This document shows, piece by piece, positions 46,306 to 56,339 of a DNA stretch of 64,000 nucleotides. A model generated the notes under the pieces. The model did not search any database and was not told where the DNA came from. It was given only the letters and a program-made list of their open reading frames with translations. The stretch is from assembly GCF_017355985.1 (NCBI RefSeq), contig NZ_JAFIQU010000016.1, positions 85,916 to 149,915 of the forward strand. The letters are read 5' to 3'. The DNA is from Arenibaculum pallidiluteum. Its GTDB lineage: Bacteria; Pseudomonadota; Alphaproteobacteria; Azospirillales; Azospirillaceae. Made by a program: the position numbers and the translations under genes. Position 1 is the stretch's first letter, and every line of letters starts with the position of its first letter.

Positions 46306-48504
46306 ATGATCGATATCCGGAACCGCCGCCTGAACCCCGCCGACCGACGTCGCAAGCGTCCGGCCCACGCCCTCGACGCGGCCATGGGCATCCCCGTTTC
46401 TATCGCCATGATGGCCTGCGCCGGAACGGCCCTGGCACAGGCGGGCGGCGGCAACCAGCCGGTGACGCTCGACCCCGTGGTCGTCGAGGGGCGCAGGGCG
46501 GATCCTGCGGCGACCGAGGGAACAGGCAGCTACGCGACCGGCGCGGCCACGGTGGGGTCGCGCGACGCGGTTCCGGTGCGCGAGATCCCGCGCTCCGTCT
46601 CGGTGGTGACCCGGCAGCGCATGGACGACCAGAACATGACGCAGCTCGAGGACGCGTTCCGGCGCACGCCGGGGACCCTGGTGCTCAGCAACGATCCCGG
46701 CCGCTCCAGCATTTACTCCCGCGGGTTCGAGCTCGACAACTTCCTGGTCGACGGGCTTCCGGCCCCGCTCTCCAGCATCTATGGCACGCAGCCCGACCTC
46801 GCGATCTTCGACCGGGTCGAGATCCTGCGCGGGCCGTCGGGGCTCCTGGGCGGCACGGGCGAGCCTGGGGGAACCGTGAACCTCGCGCGCAAGCGTCCGC
46901 AGGACAGCTTCGGCGGCTCGCTCAGCGGCTCGTTGGGAAGCTGGAACAATCGTCGGATCGAGGGCGACGTGACCGGGCCGCTGGTCGAGAGCGGGAAGCT
47001 GCGCGGCCGCGCCGTCGGCGTGCGCCAGGACCGCGACACCTTCGTCGACAAGACCGACAACGAAGTGACCGTCGGCTACGGCGCGCTGGAGGCCGACCTG
47101 ACGGAATCCACCACCCTGTCCGCCGCGGCATGGCGGCAGGAGCGCGACATCAAGCCCTTCAACGGGCTTCCGGCCTATGCGAACGGCGAACTGCTGGACG
47201 TGTCGCGGTCGACCTTCATCGGCGCGGACTGGAATCGTTTTGAAAACAGATCGAACGAGGCGATCGTCGAGCTCAGGCACCGGTTCGACAATGGCGGGCA
47301 CGCCCAGGCCTCGGCCCGCTACGTGGACCGGGACGTCGACTTCAAATACGCCTATGCCGGCGGCGCGGTGAACGCGGCCGGCAACACGAGCCTGGTCGCC
47401 ATCGCCCGCGACTATTCCGAGACCGCGCTCTCGGCCGACGCCCATGTCAGCACGCCGTTCGAGCTGCTGGGGCGCCGCCATGATGCGATGGTCGGCGCCG
47501 AGTACCGGCGCTACGAGCAGCGCACGCTGCAGAACGGCGGCTCCGGCGTCACCGTGGCGCCGGTCGTCAACATCTTCGACCCGCGTACGGCCTTCCCCGA
47601 GCCCAACATCCCGCTATCCTCCCGAACGCGGGTAGTGCCCGAGCAGTACGGGATCTACGGACAGCTCCGCCTGAGGCCGGTGGAGCCGCTCACCGCGATC
47701 CTGGGCGGCCGGGCGAGCTGGTACGAGGGCACCACCACGAACCTCGTCACGAATGCGCGCCAGACGATCGAGCGAAACGGCGAGATCACGCCCTTCGCGG
47801 GCCTGGTCTACGACCTCACGGACAATCTGTCGGCCTATGTCAGCTACAGCGAGATCTTCCAGCCGCAGACCAACCTTGGCGCTAACGGCTCCGCCATCGC
47901 CCCGCGCACTGGGCACCAGTACGAGGCCGGACTGAAGAGCGAGTTCTTCGAAGGCCGGATGAACGGGCAGGTCGCGCTGTTCCGGCTTCGTGACGACAAC
48001 CGCGCCGTGCCGAATCCAAGCGGCCCCGGTAGCTTCATTGCCGGCGGGGAGGTCGAAGTGCAGGGCCTGGAGGCGGAGATCAGCGGCAGCCCTTACCGCG
48101 GCCTGCAGGTCTTCGCGGGCTACGCGCTGACCGACACCAGCTACATCAAGGCGCCGGCCAACCAGCAGGGCACGACCTTCAGCACCTTCACGCCCCGCCA
48201 CAGCTTCAATCTCTGGACCCGCTACGACTTTCCGGATGGCGAGCTGCGCGGGCTGAACCTGGGGCTGGGCGGGCGCTACTTCAGCAGCTTCTACAACCTG
48301 TCGGGCAGCACGCGCTTCGAGGAGGACGGCTATGTGGTGGTCGACGCCCGGATCGGCTACGACGTGAACGAGAACCTGGAGCTGTCGCTGAATGCCAACA
48401 ACATCTTCGACGAGAAGTACTACACCCGGGTCGGCAGCGCACAGGTCTTCAACTTCTACGGGGAGCCGCGGAGCTTCATCGTGAAGGCGACGGCACGGTT
48501 CTGA
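46306..48504 (+). CDS. TonB-dependent siderophore receptor
   Basis: The 732-residue outer-membrane receptor has a signal peptide (hydrophobic core about residues 24-42, ending ALAQA), a TonB box-like stretch TLDPVVVEG, the plug domain (about 75-195, with PRSVSVVTRQRMDDQNM and ILRGPSGLLGGTGEPGGTVNL), a 22-strand barrel, and the C-terminal aromatic ending VKATARF. It is of the FpvA/FhuE/FoxA class taking up ferric siderophores, probably hydroxamate or catecholate types. The ATG at 46306 follows AGGAACG. It is divergent from the AraC regulator and leads directly into the esterase gene. Confidence 0.93.
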   Translation: MIDIRNRRLNPADRRRKRPAHALDAAMGIPVSIAMMACAGTALAQAGGGNQPVTLDPVVVEGRRADPAATEGTGSYATGAATVGSRDAVPVREIPRSVSVVTRQRMDDQNMTQLEDAFRRTPGTLVLSNDPGRSSIYSRGFELDNFLVDGLPAPLSSIYGTQPDLAIFDRVEILRGPSGLLGGTGEPGGTVNLARKRPQDSFGGSLSGSLGSWNNRRIEGDVTGPLVESGKLRGRAVGVRQDRDTFVDKTDNEVTVGYGALEADLTESTTLSAAAWRQERDIKPFNGLPAYANGELLDVSRSTFIGADWNRFENRSNEAIVELRHRFDNGGHAQASARYVDRDVDFKYAYAGGAVNAAGNTSLVAIARDYSETALSADAHVSTPFELLGRRHDAMVGAEYRRYEQRTLQNGGSGVTVAPVVNIFDPRTAFPEPNIPLSSRTRVVPEQYGIYGQLRLRPVEPLTAILGGRASWYEGTTTNLVTNARQTIERNGEITPFAGLVYDLTDNLSAYVSYSEIFQPQTNLGANGSAIAPRTGHQYEAGLKSEFFEGRMNGQVALFRLRDDNRAVPNPSGPGSFIAGGEVEVQGLEAEISGSPYRGLQVFAGYALTDTSYIKAPANQQGTTFSTFTPRHSFNLWTRYDFPDGELRGLNLGLGGRYFSSFYNLSGSTRFEEDGYVVVDARIGYDVNENLELSLNANNIFDEKYYTRVGSAQVFNFYGEPRSFIVKATARF

Positions 48505-48508
48505 GCGG

Positions 48509-49366
48509 ATGGGCGAGCGGCCGATCCCCGCGCCCGTCACCGTCCCGGGCGCGGAACAGTGGGACATCGTCTCCCTCGCAACGGGCGGGGTTCACCGGAT
48601 CATGCTCTGGCTGCCCCAGGGGCCGCCGCCGGCCGGCGGCTTCCCGGTCCTCTACCTGCTGGACGGCAACGCCACCTTCGCAACGGCGGTGGACGCCCTG
48701 CGGATCCGCATCCGGCGCAACGACGCGACTGGCGTTCCGCCCGCGGTGGTGGTCGGCATCGGCTATCCCACGGACGAGCCTTTCGCCATCGAGCGGCGCA
48801 GCGTGGACCTGACGCCGCCCGGTACCGGGGTCCCCGGAACCGGCGGCGCCACTGCCTTCCTGCGCTTCATCGAAGAAGAGCTGAAGCCGGCCGTAGCCCG
48901 CGCCCTGCCGGTCGATCCCGGTCGGCAGTCCATTCTGGGGCATTCCTACGGCGGCCTCTTCGTCCTGCATGTCCTCTTCACCAGCCCCGGGTCGTTCCAG
49001 ACCTATGTGGCGGGCAGCCCTTCCATCTGGTTCGGCGACCGGCGGGTCCTGGCCGGGGAGGCGCCCTTCGCCGCGTCGCTGGCCGAGCGGCCGGCAGGGA
49101 CGCTGCGGCTGCTGGTGGGTGTCGGCGGGCACGAGCAGGATCTGAGCCCCGCCGAGCGCCGTAGCCCCCATGCGGCCGCAAGGGCGGTCCGCAAGGCCGG
49201 AAACCGCATGGTGGACGAGGCGGCCGCGCTGGCGGCGCGCCTCGCACCTCTGTCCATTCATGGATTGCGGACCGAGTTCGTCCAGTTCGCCGGCGAGGAC
49301 CACGCCTCGGTCCTGCCGGTGCTGATCGGGCGCGGCATCGGCTTCGCCCTTCTGCCGTCGGATTAG
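48509..49366 (+). CDS. alpha/beta hydrolase of the siderophore esterase type (IroE/BesA-like)
   Basis: The 285-residue protein has the esterase fold of the Fes/IroE family: VLYLLDGNATFATAVDALRI, VVVGIGYPTDEPF, and the nucleophile motif GHSYGG in RQSILGHSYGGLF, with a C-terminal His in AGEDHASVLP. It has no signal peptide, so it would act in the cytoplasm, hydrolysing an ester-type siderophore to release iron. It begins four bases after the receptor stop, which strongly links it to that siderophore. A general acyl-ester hydrolase is the alternative. Confidence 0.85.
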   Translation: MGERPIPAPVTVPGAEQWDIVSLATGGVHRIMLWLPQGPPPAGGFPVLYLLDGNATFATAVDALRIRIRRNDATGVPPAVVVGIGYPTDEPFAIERRSVDLTPPGTGVPGTGGATAFLRFIEEELKPAVARALPVDPGRQSILGHSYGGLFVLHVLFTSPGSFQTYVAGSPSIWFGDRRVLAGEAPFAASLAERPAGTLRLLVGVGGHEQDLSPAERRSPHAAARAVRKAGNRMVDEAAALAARLAPLSIHGLRTEFVQFAGEDHASVLPVLIGRGIGFALLPSD

Positions 49367-49434
49367 GCCCGGGAAGACCCCGGCGCCGCCCGGCAGGCCG
49401 GCCGGCGGCATAACCCAAACCCAGGCGAGGAACG

Positions 49435-49725
49435 ATGTTCGAATCCAAGGCGCGGGTCGAGACGGCGGCCGGGAGCAAGTACCTGGTCCAGCTCTGCAAG
49501 CACTTCGCCCACAAGATCACCGTAGAGTACGGCGAGGGACGCGGCCGCGCGCAGTTTCCCTTCGGCCTGTGCCTGATGACGGCCGAGCCGGACGCGCTGC
49601 ACCTGTGCTGCCAGGCCGAGGATGCCGAGGCGCTGGCGCGCATCGAGTGGATCCTGACGGACCATCTGCAGCGCTTCGCCTGGCGCGAGAAGCCGGCGAT
49701 CACCTTCAGCCGGGACGTGGGCTGA
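49435..49725 (+). CDS. DUF2218 domain-containing protein
   Basis: The 96-residue protein shows the full DUF2218 pattern: ARVETAAGSKYLVQLCKHFAHK, then the MTAEPDALHLCCQAEDAEAL block and IEWILTDHLQRFAWREK, at the usual family length. Function is unknown, but the family is often found next to siderophore uptake genes. His, Cys and Glu residues could bind metal. It follows the esterase gene by about 70 bases on the same strand and converges with tonB. Confidence 0.9.
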   Translation: MFESKARVETAAGSKYLVQLCKHFAHKITVEYGEGRGRAQFPFGLCLMTAEPDALHLCCQAEDAEALARIEWILTDHLQRFAWREKPAITFSRDVG

Positions 49726-49733
49726 CGCCAGCC

Positions 49734-50609
49734 CTATCGCGGCTGGAACTGCACCGGGACGACGACCTCGACCGAGTCGCGGTCGATCTCAGCCGGCGGG
49801 GCCGGGAAGGGCGAGGCACGCTGGACGAGCTCCAGCGTCTCGCGGTCCAGGGCTTCGTTGCCGGAGCTCTGCTCCAGGCGGAAGGACAGGAGCCGGCCCT
49901 GACGGTCCAGCGTGAAGCGCACCTGGGTGACCTGTGTGCGCCTGATCAGCGTTCCCCGCAGCGGGCGCTTGTGCCGCTCCAGATGCCCCAGCAGGAGCCC
50001 CTGCCAGGTCGGCATCACCCGGCTCAGATTGGGCGAGGGCGGGGCCGGCGTGGGGGGCGCCACGGTCGGGGCGGCGGGGGCCGGCGCCGCCGGGGCCGCG
50101 GCCTGCTGCTGCACAGGCGCGGGCTCGGGCGCCGGGCGGATCTCGGTGCGCTCGACGCGCGGCGGCTCTGGGCGGCGCTGGACCGGCCTCGGCTTCACCG
50201 GCGGGGGCGGCGGGGCCACGGCCACCTCGGGCTCCGGCGCGGGCGTGGGAATCGGCTCCGGCTCTATCAGCGGCTCGGGAGGCGGAGGTTCGGGCTCGGG
50301 CACGGCGACCGGTTCCGGCGGCGGGGGCTCGGGTGCCGGCTCCGGCTCGGGCTCCGGCTGCACCTGCGGCGGGGCAGGCGCCGGGGCCGGGTCCATCGCC
50401 TCGGCCGGTGGGACCGGAAGTGGTGCCAGATCGATCATCACGGCCGCCGGGGGCGCAGCCGCGACTTCGGCGACATGCTGGCGCAGCAGGTAGGCTCCGC
50501 CCGCCAGATGAAGGGCGAGCACGGCCATGAAGCTCGCGGCCCAGCGCAGCCCGTCTCCTTCGCGGCCGGAATCGGCGAAGCCGCCCCGGGCAGACCCTGC
50601 CGCGGTCAT
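49734..50609 (-). CDS. tonB: TonB family energy transducer
   Basis: The 291-residue protein has a single N-terminal membrane helix (about 25-45), a very long Pro/Glu/Ala-rich rigid region (about 55-200) that spans the periplasm, and a C-terminal TonB domain with LERHKRPLRGTLIRRTQVTQVRFTLDRQGRLLS and ALDRETLELVQRASPFPAPP. It transmits the ExbB-ExbD proton-motive energy to outer-membrane receptors. Its ATG overlaps the exbD stop (ATGA). The stop is 8 bases from the DUF2218 stop. Confidence 0.9.
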   Translation of the reverse strand: MTAAGSARGGFADSGREGDGLRWAASFMAVLALHLAGGAYLLRQHVAEVAAAPPAAVMIDLAPLPVPPAEAMDPAPAPAPPQVQPEPEPEPAPEPPPPEPVAVPEPEPPPPEPLIEPEPIPTPAPEPEVAVAPPPPPVKPRPVQRRPEPPRVERTEIRPAPEPAPVQQQAAAPAAPAPAAPTVAPPTPAPPSPNLSRVMPTWQGLLLGHLERHKRPLRGTLIRRTQVTQVRFTLDRQGRLLSFRLEQSSGNEALDRETLELVQRASPFPAPPAEIDRDSVEVVVPVQFQPR

Positions 50610-51082
50610 GGCGCCGTGCCGGCCGCTGCGGCGGGAGCGGCCGCTGCGGCGCCCGGTGCGGCCGAGGCCGCATCATCCAGCCCGACCAGCGCCACCTTCA
50701 GGTAGCCGGCGGCGCGCAGGGCGTTCATCACCTCCATCAGCGCGCCGTAGTCGACGCTGCGGTCCGCGCGCAGGAAGATCCGGGTCTCCCGGTCGCCATG
50801 CGCGGCCGCGTCCAGCGCCCCGCCGAGCGCGTCGCGCGCGACCGGCGCATCGCCCAGCGCCAGCGACAGGTCGGACTTGACGGTCAGGAACATCGGCTTG
50901 TCCGGCCGCGGCTGCGGCGCGGCAGTGGAGGCCGGCAGGTCGACCGGCACATCCACCGTGGCGAGCGGGGCCGCCACCATGAAGATGATCAGCAGGACCA
51001 GGATCACGTCGATGAAGGGCGTGACGTTGATCTCGTGGTTCTCGGCGAGATCGTCGTCGCCGTGGTCGAGCCGGACTCCCAT
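50606..51082 (-). CDS. exbD: biopolymer transporter ExbD
   Basis: The 158-residue protein has a short cytoplasmic tail, one membrane helix with the essential Asp ([21 protein letters not shown]), and a periplasmic domain with [33 protein letters not shown]. The Ala-rich C-terminus is an extension. ExbD and ExbB form the proton-driven motor of TonB. It starts 4 bases after exbB. Confidence 0.95.
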   Translation of the reverse strand: MGVRLDHGDDDLAENHEINVTPFIDVILVLLIIFMVAAPLATVDVPVDLPASTAAPQPRPDKPMFLTVKSDLSLALGDAPVARDALGGALDAAAHGDRETRIFLRADRSVDYGALMEVMNALRAAGYLKVALVGLDDAASAAPGAAAAAPAAAAGTAP

Positions 51083-51086
51083 GGCG

Positions 51087-52049
51087 CTACTCCGCCGCGG
51101 CGGCGCGGCGGGCCGCCGTCCGGTCGAGGTCGCGGGACACCAGCCGCATCACGGCGGCCGAGGAGTCCGCCAGCACGGCCCGGTATCCCGAGGTGCCGCG
51201 GGCGAACATGTTGTAGATCACCACCGCCGGGATCGCCGCGACGAGGCCGATGGCGGTCGCCAGCAGCGCCTCGGCGATGCCGGGGGCGACGACCGCGAGA
51301 TTGGTGGTGTGCGCCTTCGAGATGCCGATGAAGCTGTTCATGATGCCCCAGACGGTGCCGAACAGGCCCACGAAGGGGGCCGTCGACCCGATGGTGGCGA
51401 GGATGCCGGTGCCCCGGGTCATGCGCCGGGCCGCGCCGGCCTCGATCCGCTCCAGCCGCGACGCCACGCGCTCCTTGATGCCGTCCTTCTCGGGCGCCTC
51501 AGCCGACTGATGGATCTCGGCCGCCGCGGCGCGGACGAGCTGGGCGGCGGGCGTGCGCTCGAATCCCGTCCGGTCGGCCGCATCGGCCAGCGAGCGCGCC
51601 TCGACCAGCGCCGCCAGCGTCCGGCGGGCCCGGCGCTGCGCGGCCGACAGCTCGATCGACTTGGCGAGCCCGATGGTCCAGGTCAGCACCGAGGCGAAGG
51701 CCAGCCCCACCATCACCGACTTCACGACCGCGTCCGCGGCCATGAACATCCCCCAGGGTGACAGGTCATGCGGCAGCTGCGCCGGGGCCTCGGGCGCCGG
51801 CTCCGCGGAGTCCAGGGGATGCGCCGCGGGGGCGGGAGGCGCCTCGGACTGCGCGGGGGGCGGAACCGGCGCGGGCTCGATGGTCCCGGCCGGCGCGGGC
51901 TGCTGCTGCGCCGCGGGCGCTGCGGCCTGCTGGGCCGCGACGGGCGCGGTGGCCCCCAGCGCCAGAAGCACGGCGCAAACGGCAGCCAGACGGCCCCGCT
52001 GCGGCGGGGCGGCGCTCCGGCTGTGCCGGTGGGCGGTGGCGGTCGTCAT
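51087..52049 (-). CDS. exbB: TonB-system energizer ExbB
   Basis: The 320-residue protein begins with a signal peptide-like stretch (ending APVAAQQ near residue 40) and an Ala/Pro/Gln-rich periplasmic extension of about 60 residues, then the MotA/TolQ/ExbB core with three helices: [46 protein letters not shown] and [26 protein letters not shown]. The long N-terminal extension is typical of alphaproteobacterial ExbB. The ATG at 52049 follows GGAG; the frame is open further upstream but without a signal peptide. It is divergent from the imelysin gene over the Fur-like site at 52155. Confidence 0.93.
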   Translation of the reverse strand: MTTATAHRHSRSAAPPQRGRLAAVCAVLLALGATAPVAAQQAAAPAAQQQPAPAGTIEPAPVPPPAQSEAPPAPAAHPLDSAEPAPEAPAQLPHDLSPWGMFMAADAVVKSVMVGLAFASVLTWTIGLAKSIELSAAQRRARRTLAALVEARSLADAADRTGFERTPAAQLVRAAAAEIHQSAEAPEKDGIKERVASRLERIEAGAARRMTRGTGILATIGSTAPFVGLFGTVWGIMNSFIGISKAHTTNLAVVAPGIAEALLATAIGLVAAIPAVVIYNMFARGTSGYRAVLADSSAAVMRLVSRDLDRTAARRAAAAE

Positions 52050-52154
52050 GGCTCTGGCAACTCCGTTCTCGATGGACCGGGCGGCGTTCCCTGTCCCGGA
52101 CAACTGGCCGCAGGGCGCCTTCGCACCGAGGCCCTGGCGCCTATCCGGTGACAG

Positions 52155-52169
52155 TGATAATGAGTCGCA
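52155..52169. promoter_or_regulatory. Fur-box-like site C, exbB/imelysin divergent promoter
   Basis: TGATAATGAGTCGCA matches the left half of the 7-1-7 Fur model perfectly and the right half in four of seven positions. It lies between the divergent exbB (52049) and imelysin (52201) genes, about 32 bases before the latter, so one site could control both iron operons. Confidence 0.65.
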
Positions 52170-52200
52170 ATATCCTTGTCTACCGGTCGGAGAGCTTCCC

Positions 52201-53469
52201 ATGTCGCGACGCATCGTCGCCCTGCTGTCGGCGGCCCTTTTTCCACTTCTTCTGGCGCAGCCCGCCGCCGCCCGTCCGGCGGCCAAGGATGTCGTGAAGA
52301 CCTATGCGGACATTGCCCAGGCCGGGTACGAGGACTCCCTCGCGGGCGCCCGGACCCTGCAGAAGGCCGTGGACGCGCTGATCGCCACGCCGAGCGCGGC
52401 GACGCTTGCCGAGGCGCGCCGCGCCTGGGTCGCGGCCCGGGTCCCCTATATGCAGACCGAGGCCTTCCGCTTCGGAAACCCCGCCGTGGACGACTGGGAA
52501 GGCAAGGTCAACGCCTGGCCCCTTGACGAGGGGCTGATCGACTATGTCGATGCCGCCTATGCCGCGGGCGAGGACAATCCCTTCGGCGGGGCCAACGTGA
52601 TCGGCTCGACCCGCATCCGTGCCGGAGGCAAGACGATCGACGTCGCCAGGATCACACCCAAGCTGCTCTCGGAGACGCTGCACGAGGCCGGCGGCGTCGA
52701 GGCGAACGTCGCCACCGGCTATCACGCGGTCGAGTTCCTGCTCTGGGGCCAGGACCTGAACGGCACCGGGCCGGGCGCCGGCAACCGGCCCTATACCGAT
52801 TTCGCCAAGGACGGCTGCACGGGCGGGAACTGCGAGCGCAGGGCCCAGTACCTGAAGGTCGCGACCGACCTGCTGGTCAAGGATCTCGATATCATGGTCA
52901 AGGCGTGGGGCCCGAAGGGCAAGGCCCGCGCCTCCATCACCGGGGCCAAGGGCGAGGGCGGCATCGCGCGCATGCTGACCGGGCTCGGCAGCCTCAGCTA
53001 CGGCGAGCTGGCGGGCGAGCGCATGAAGCTCGGGCTGATGCTCCACGACCCCGAGGAGGAGCACGACTGCTTCTCGGACAACACCCACAACGCCCACTAC
53101 TACGACCAGGTCGGCATGATGAACGTCTATGCAGGCCAGTACCGCCGCACCGACGGCACGGTCGTGCGCGGCCCCTCGCTCGCGGAATACGTCGCCGGCA
53201 AGTCGCCCGAGGCGGATGCCGAGGTGCGGCGCAGCATGGACGCGACGCTGGCGGCCATGCAGGCGATGAAGGACACCGCCGATTCCGGGCGGATGGCCTA
53301 CGACCAGATGATCGGGAACGGCAACGACGAGGGCAACCGCCTGGTCGCCGCGGCCGTCGACCGGCTGGTTGCGCAGAAGACCGCGCTTGAAGGCGCCGTC
53401 AAGGCGTTGGGCGTGAAGATCCGCATCGAGGGCTCCGACAGCCTCGACAATCCCTCGGCGGTGCAGTAG
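52201..53469 (+). CDS. imelysin family protein (iron-regulated, IrpA-like)
   Basis: The 422-residue protein has a signal peptide ending near QPAAA-R (residue 25) and the imelysin fold: two helical repeats, with the GxHxxE motif as Gly173, His175, Glu178 in [12 protein letters not shown] and the [14 protein letters not shown] block. It contains the long insertion with [23 protein letters not shown] seen in IrpA/imelysin proteins of iron-starved bacteria. Family members are periplasmic or membrane-anchored and thought to take part in iron capture, although the mechanism is not known. CGGAGAGC precedes the ATG. It leads an operon ending at 58575. Confidence 0.9.
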   Translation: MSRRIVALLSAALFPLLLAQPAAARPAAKDVVKTYADIAQAGYEDSLAGARTLQKAVDALIATPSAATLAEARRAWVAARVPYMQTEAFRFGNPAVDDWEGKVNAWPLDEGLIDYVDAAYAAGEDNPFGGANVIGSTRIRAGGKTIDVARITPKLLSETLHEAGGVEANVATGYHAVEFLLWGQDLNGTGPGAGNRPYTDFAKDGCTGGNCERRAQYLKVATDLLVKDLDIMVKAWGPKGKARASITGAKGEGGIARMLTGLGSLSYGELAGERMKLGLMLHDPEEEHDCFSDNTHNAHYYDQVGMMNVYAGQYRRTDGTVVRGPSLAEYVAGKSPEADAEVRRSMDATLAAMQAMKDTADSGRMAYDQMIGNGNDEGNRLVAAAVDRLVAQKTALEGAVKALGVKIRIEGSDSLDNPSAVQ

Positions 53470-53478
53470 GGCGGGGGC

Positions 53479-53502
53479 GCGCCGGGCGGCCGCGCCCGGC
53501 GC
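53479..53502 (+). promoter_or_regulatory. intercistronic hairpin between imelysin and oxidase
   Basis: GCGCCGGGCG (53479-53488) pairs perfectly with 53493-53502 around a GCCG loop. It follows the imelysin stop by 9 bases and may stabilise the imelysin message over the downstream part of the operon. Confidence 0.5.
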
Positions 53503-53555
53503 GGATTCCGCCGTACGGTGCTTTGGCTTTCGGTGCTTTTGCGGTGGTGGCGGCG

Positions 53556-55010
53556 ATGGGGCGGCTCGACAGGCGCGGCTTTCTGGCGGCGGGCGCGGCG
53601 ACTTTCTCGCTGGCGGCCTTGGGGACAGCATCCGGCGGGGCGGCCCCCGCGGTGCGGCCGGCAGCGCCGCCGGTGGCTGACGCCGCCCCGCCCGAGGTGG
53701 TGGAGGTCGAGCTGGTCGCCAGGCCCCGGCTGGCGCGGATCCTGCCCGAGCCCGCCGGGCCCACGCCGGTCGCGACCTATTCGGACGCCTTCCCGGGGCC
53801 CGTGATCCGGATGCGCCAGGGTCAGCGCCTGCGGGCGCGGCTGGTGAACGGGCTGGACGAGCACACCTCGATCCATTGGCACGGCCTGCGCCTGCCCAAC
53901 GCCGAGGACGGCGTTCCCTTCCTGACCCAGGCGCCGGTGCCCGCCGGCGCCACCCACACCTATGACTTCGTGCCCCCGGACGCGGGAAGCTTCTTCTTCC
54001 ATCCCCATTGCGACACGACGCGTCTGCTGGGCCGCGGGCTCGCGGGCCTGCTGATCGTCGAGGAGTCCGACGGCCCCCGCTTCGACGCCGATCTCCCCTG
54101 CATGGTGAAGGACTGGCATCTGGAGCCCGATGGCAGGATCGGCACCGTCTCGACCGACCGGGGCGCGGCGCGGGCCGGGACCTTCGGCAATGTCGCGACC
54201 GTCAACGGCAGCATCGATCCCGTCATCCCGGTGCCCGCGGGCGGGGACATCCGGATCCGCCTGTTCAACGTCGACAGCTCGCGGATCCTCGACCCCATGC
54301 TCGAAGGGGCCGAGGCCTGGATCCTGGCCGTCGACGGCATTCCGATGACCCCGCGCCGTCTGGACGGCTGGCTGGCGGGGCCGGCGACCCGGCTCGACAT
54401 CGTCTTCCGGGCGCCGAAGACCGGCACGGTTCGGCTGGTCAATGCCTATGCCAGCACGCCCCGGCCGCTGGCGGCGTTCCGCGCCGAGGGGACGCCGCTG
54501 TCCAGGGGGCGGTTCCGGCCCCTCCCGCTGCCGGCGGCCGCGATCCCGGCGCCCGACCTCGCCCGGGCCGAGACGCTGCGCTTCGACTTCTCCGCGACCG
54601 CGGTCGCCCGCGCCTTCGCTGAGGCCGATCTGGCGGGGCTGCCCTTCGCCGATTCCCTCTGCCTATCGGAGAAGACCTTCTGGGCGATCAACGAGACGCC
54701 CTGGCCGGACGCCGGCCACGAACGGCTGCCCCCGCCCCTTGCCGTGCTGGAGCGCGGGCGGACCTACGTGCTGGAGCTGGCGAACCTGACGCCGCACCTC
54801 CATCCCATCCACCTGCACGGGCATTCCTTCCTGGTGCTGGGCTCGGACAAGCGCAGCCTGCCGCGCCACTACGCCGACACCGTCCTGCTGGAGCCGCGCG
54901 AGCGCATGCGCGTCGCCTTCGTCGCCGACAACCCCGGCGACTGGATGCTCCACTGCCACATCATCGAGCACCAGGAGACCGGGATGATGGGTTTCCTGCG
55001 GGTCGCGTGA
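53556..55010 (+). CDS. Tat-exported multicopper oxidase (candidate ferroxidase)
   Basis: The 484-residue protein starts with a twin-arginine signal (DRRGFLAAGAATFSLAAL) and has the cupredoxin domain ligands of multicopper oxidases: HWHG (His107, His109), HPH (149, 151), HPIHLHGH (416-423) and HCHIIEH with Met477 as likely axial ligand at type 1 copper. All three copper centres can be assigned. Relatives oxidise Cu(I), Fe(II) or phenols. Its place between an imelysin and a di-haem protein behind a Fur-like site argues for Fe(II) oxidation, but no substrate loop is diagnostic. It begins 86 bases after the imelysin stop; an ATG at 53523 would add an unusual leader. Confidence 0.88.
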   Translation: MGRLDRRGFLAAGAATFSLAALGTASGGAAPAVRPAAPPVADAAPPEVVEVELVARPRLARILPEPAGPTPVATYSDAFPGPVIRMRQGQRLRARLVNGLDEHTSIHWHGLRLPNAEDGVPFLTQAPVPAGATHTYDFVPPDAGSFFFHPHCDTTRLLGRGLAGLLIVEESDGPRFDADLPCMVKDWHLEPDGRIGTVSTDRGAARAGTFGNVATVNGSIDPVIPVPAGGDIRIRLFNVDSSRILDPMLEGAEAWILAVDGIPMTPRRLDGWLAGPATRLDIVFRAPKTGTVRLVNAYASTPRPLAAFRAEGTPLSRGRFRPLPLPAAAIPAPDLARAETLRFDFSATAVARAFAEADLAGLPFADSLCLSEKTFWAINETPWPDAGHERLPPPLAVLERGRTYVLELANLTPHLHPIHLHGHSFLVLGSDKRSLPRHYADTVLLEPRERMRVAFVADNPGDWMLHCHIIEHQETGMMGFLRVA

Positions 55011-55020
55011 GGGACGGGGG

Positions 55021-56325
55021 ATGCGGATCCTCCTGGCCGCGGCCGTCGGCCTGCTGGCGGGCGTGGTGGTCGGCGGCGGGTCCGGCGGCGCGATTGCCGA
55101 CCCCGCGGCGGACGCGCTGGATGCCGCCGCGGGCAAGGCCCTGTTCGAGCGGAGCTGGGTGCCTGCCCCGTCCTCGACGCGCGCCGCCGACGGGCTCGGC
55201 CCGCTGTTCAACGCCCGCGCCTGCTCGGCCTGCCATCCCGCCGCGGGGCGCGGAAGGCCCCCGGATCCACCCGACGCCGGGGGCGAGCCCGGCGCCGGCT
55301 TCGTCCTGCGCCTGGATGGGGATCCCGTCTATGGGCGGCAGGTCCAGACGCGCGGCGTCTCCGGCGTCCCGCCCGAAGCGCGGGTCGGCGCGACCTACGA
55401 CGAGGAGCTTGTGCGGCTTCCCGGCGGCGGGACGGTCCGGCTGCGCCGCCCCGGCGTCGTGCTCTCCGGCCTTGCCTACGGGCCGCTGGAGCCCGGCCTC
55501 GGCCGGTCCCTGCGCATCGCGCCGCCGCTGCGAGGGCTCGGCCTCCTGGCCGCCGTGCCCGAGACCGAGATCCTGGCGGCGGCCGATCCCGGGGACGGCG
55601 ACGGCGACGGCATCTCCGGACGGGCCCGGCTGGTGGCCGGCCCGGAAGGAATGCGGGTCGGCCGCTTCGGCTGGAAGGCCGAGAATGCCAGTCTCGAAGG
55701 GCAGGTCGGCGAAGCCTTCCTCCTGGATCTCGGCATGTCGGTGCCGGGGCTGCCCGCAGGCTGGGGCGACTGCACGGTCGCGCAGGTGGCCTGCCGCAGC
55801 GCGCCCCACGGCGCAGCCGTCGACAGCGAGGGAGTCGAGGCGCCCTCGGTGGTGCTGACGCTGATCTCGCGCTATCTCGGTGACCTGCCGCCCCGTCGCG
55901 GCGGCGAACCCGATGCCGCAGGCCTGGCGCTGTTCGCCGCGACCGGTTGCGCCGCCTGCCATCGCCCGGCGCTAGGCACGGCGCCCGCGGCTCCGGGTGC
56001 GGAGGCACGGAGGATCTTCGCCTTCACCGACCTGCTGCTGCACGACATGGGGCCGGGCCTCGCCGACGGGCTGGCCGAGGGTGGTGGAGGGCAGGGGGGC
56101 GAAGAGGGCGCCTCGGGAAGCGAATGGCGCACGGCCCCGCTCTGGGATCTCGCCGGCCGCGGGGCGCAGGACGGGCGCCTGGCCCTGCTCCACGACGGGC
56201 GGGCACGCAGCGTGGCCGAGGCCGTGCTATGGCACGGCGGCGAGGCCGCGTCGGCGCGCGATCGCTTCGCCGGGCTGTCGCGCGCCGAGCGCGACCGGCT
56301 CGTCCGCTTCATCCTTTCACCCTGA
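55021..56325 (+). CDS. di-haem oxidoreductase family protein (DHOR/thiol oxidoreductase type)
   Basis: The 434-residue protein has a signal peptide (residues 1-27, ending GAIA-D), two haem-binding motifs CSACH (68-72) and CAACH (310-314), and the DHOR signature GDGDGDGISGRARLV and WRTAPLWDLAGR near the end. Relatives of the MauG/cytochrome c peroxidase superfamily carry electrons in the periplasm; in iron-regulated imelysin clusters they are called thiol oxidoreductases without proof of that activity. It begins 10 bases after the oxidase stop with a GAGGGACGGGG ribosome site. Confidence 0.9.
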   Translation: MRILLAAAVGLLAGVVVGGGSGGAIADPAADALDAAAGKALFERSWVPAPSSTRAADGLGPLFNARACSACHPAAGRGRPPDPPDAGGEPGAGFVLRLDGDPVYGRQVQTRGVSGVPPEARVGATYDEELVRLPGGGTVRLRRPGVVLSGLAYGPLEPGLGRSLRIAPPLRGLGLLAAVPETEILAAADPGDGDGDGISGRARLVAGPEGMRVGRFGWKAENASLEGQVGEAFLLDLGMSVPGLPAGWGDCTVAQVACRSAPHGAAVDSEGVEAPSVVLTLISRYLGDLPPRRGGEPDAAGLALFAATGCAACHRPALGTAPAAPGAEARRIFAFTDLLLHDMGPGLADGLAEGGGGQGGEEGASGSEWRTAPLWDLAGRGAQDGRLALLHDGRARSVAEAVLWHGGEAASARDRFAGLSRAERDRLVRFILSP

Positions 56326-56339
56326 CGGGAAGCCCATCC

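Noticed and set aside
45028..47481. Full 817-codon AraC frame
   Set aside because: The part beyond 46059 is antisense to the TonB receptor; the true start is at 46059 after GGAGGT.
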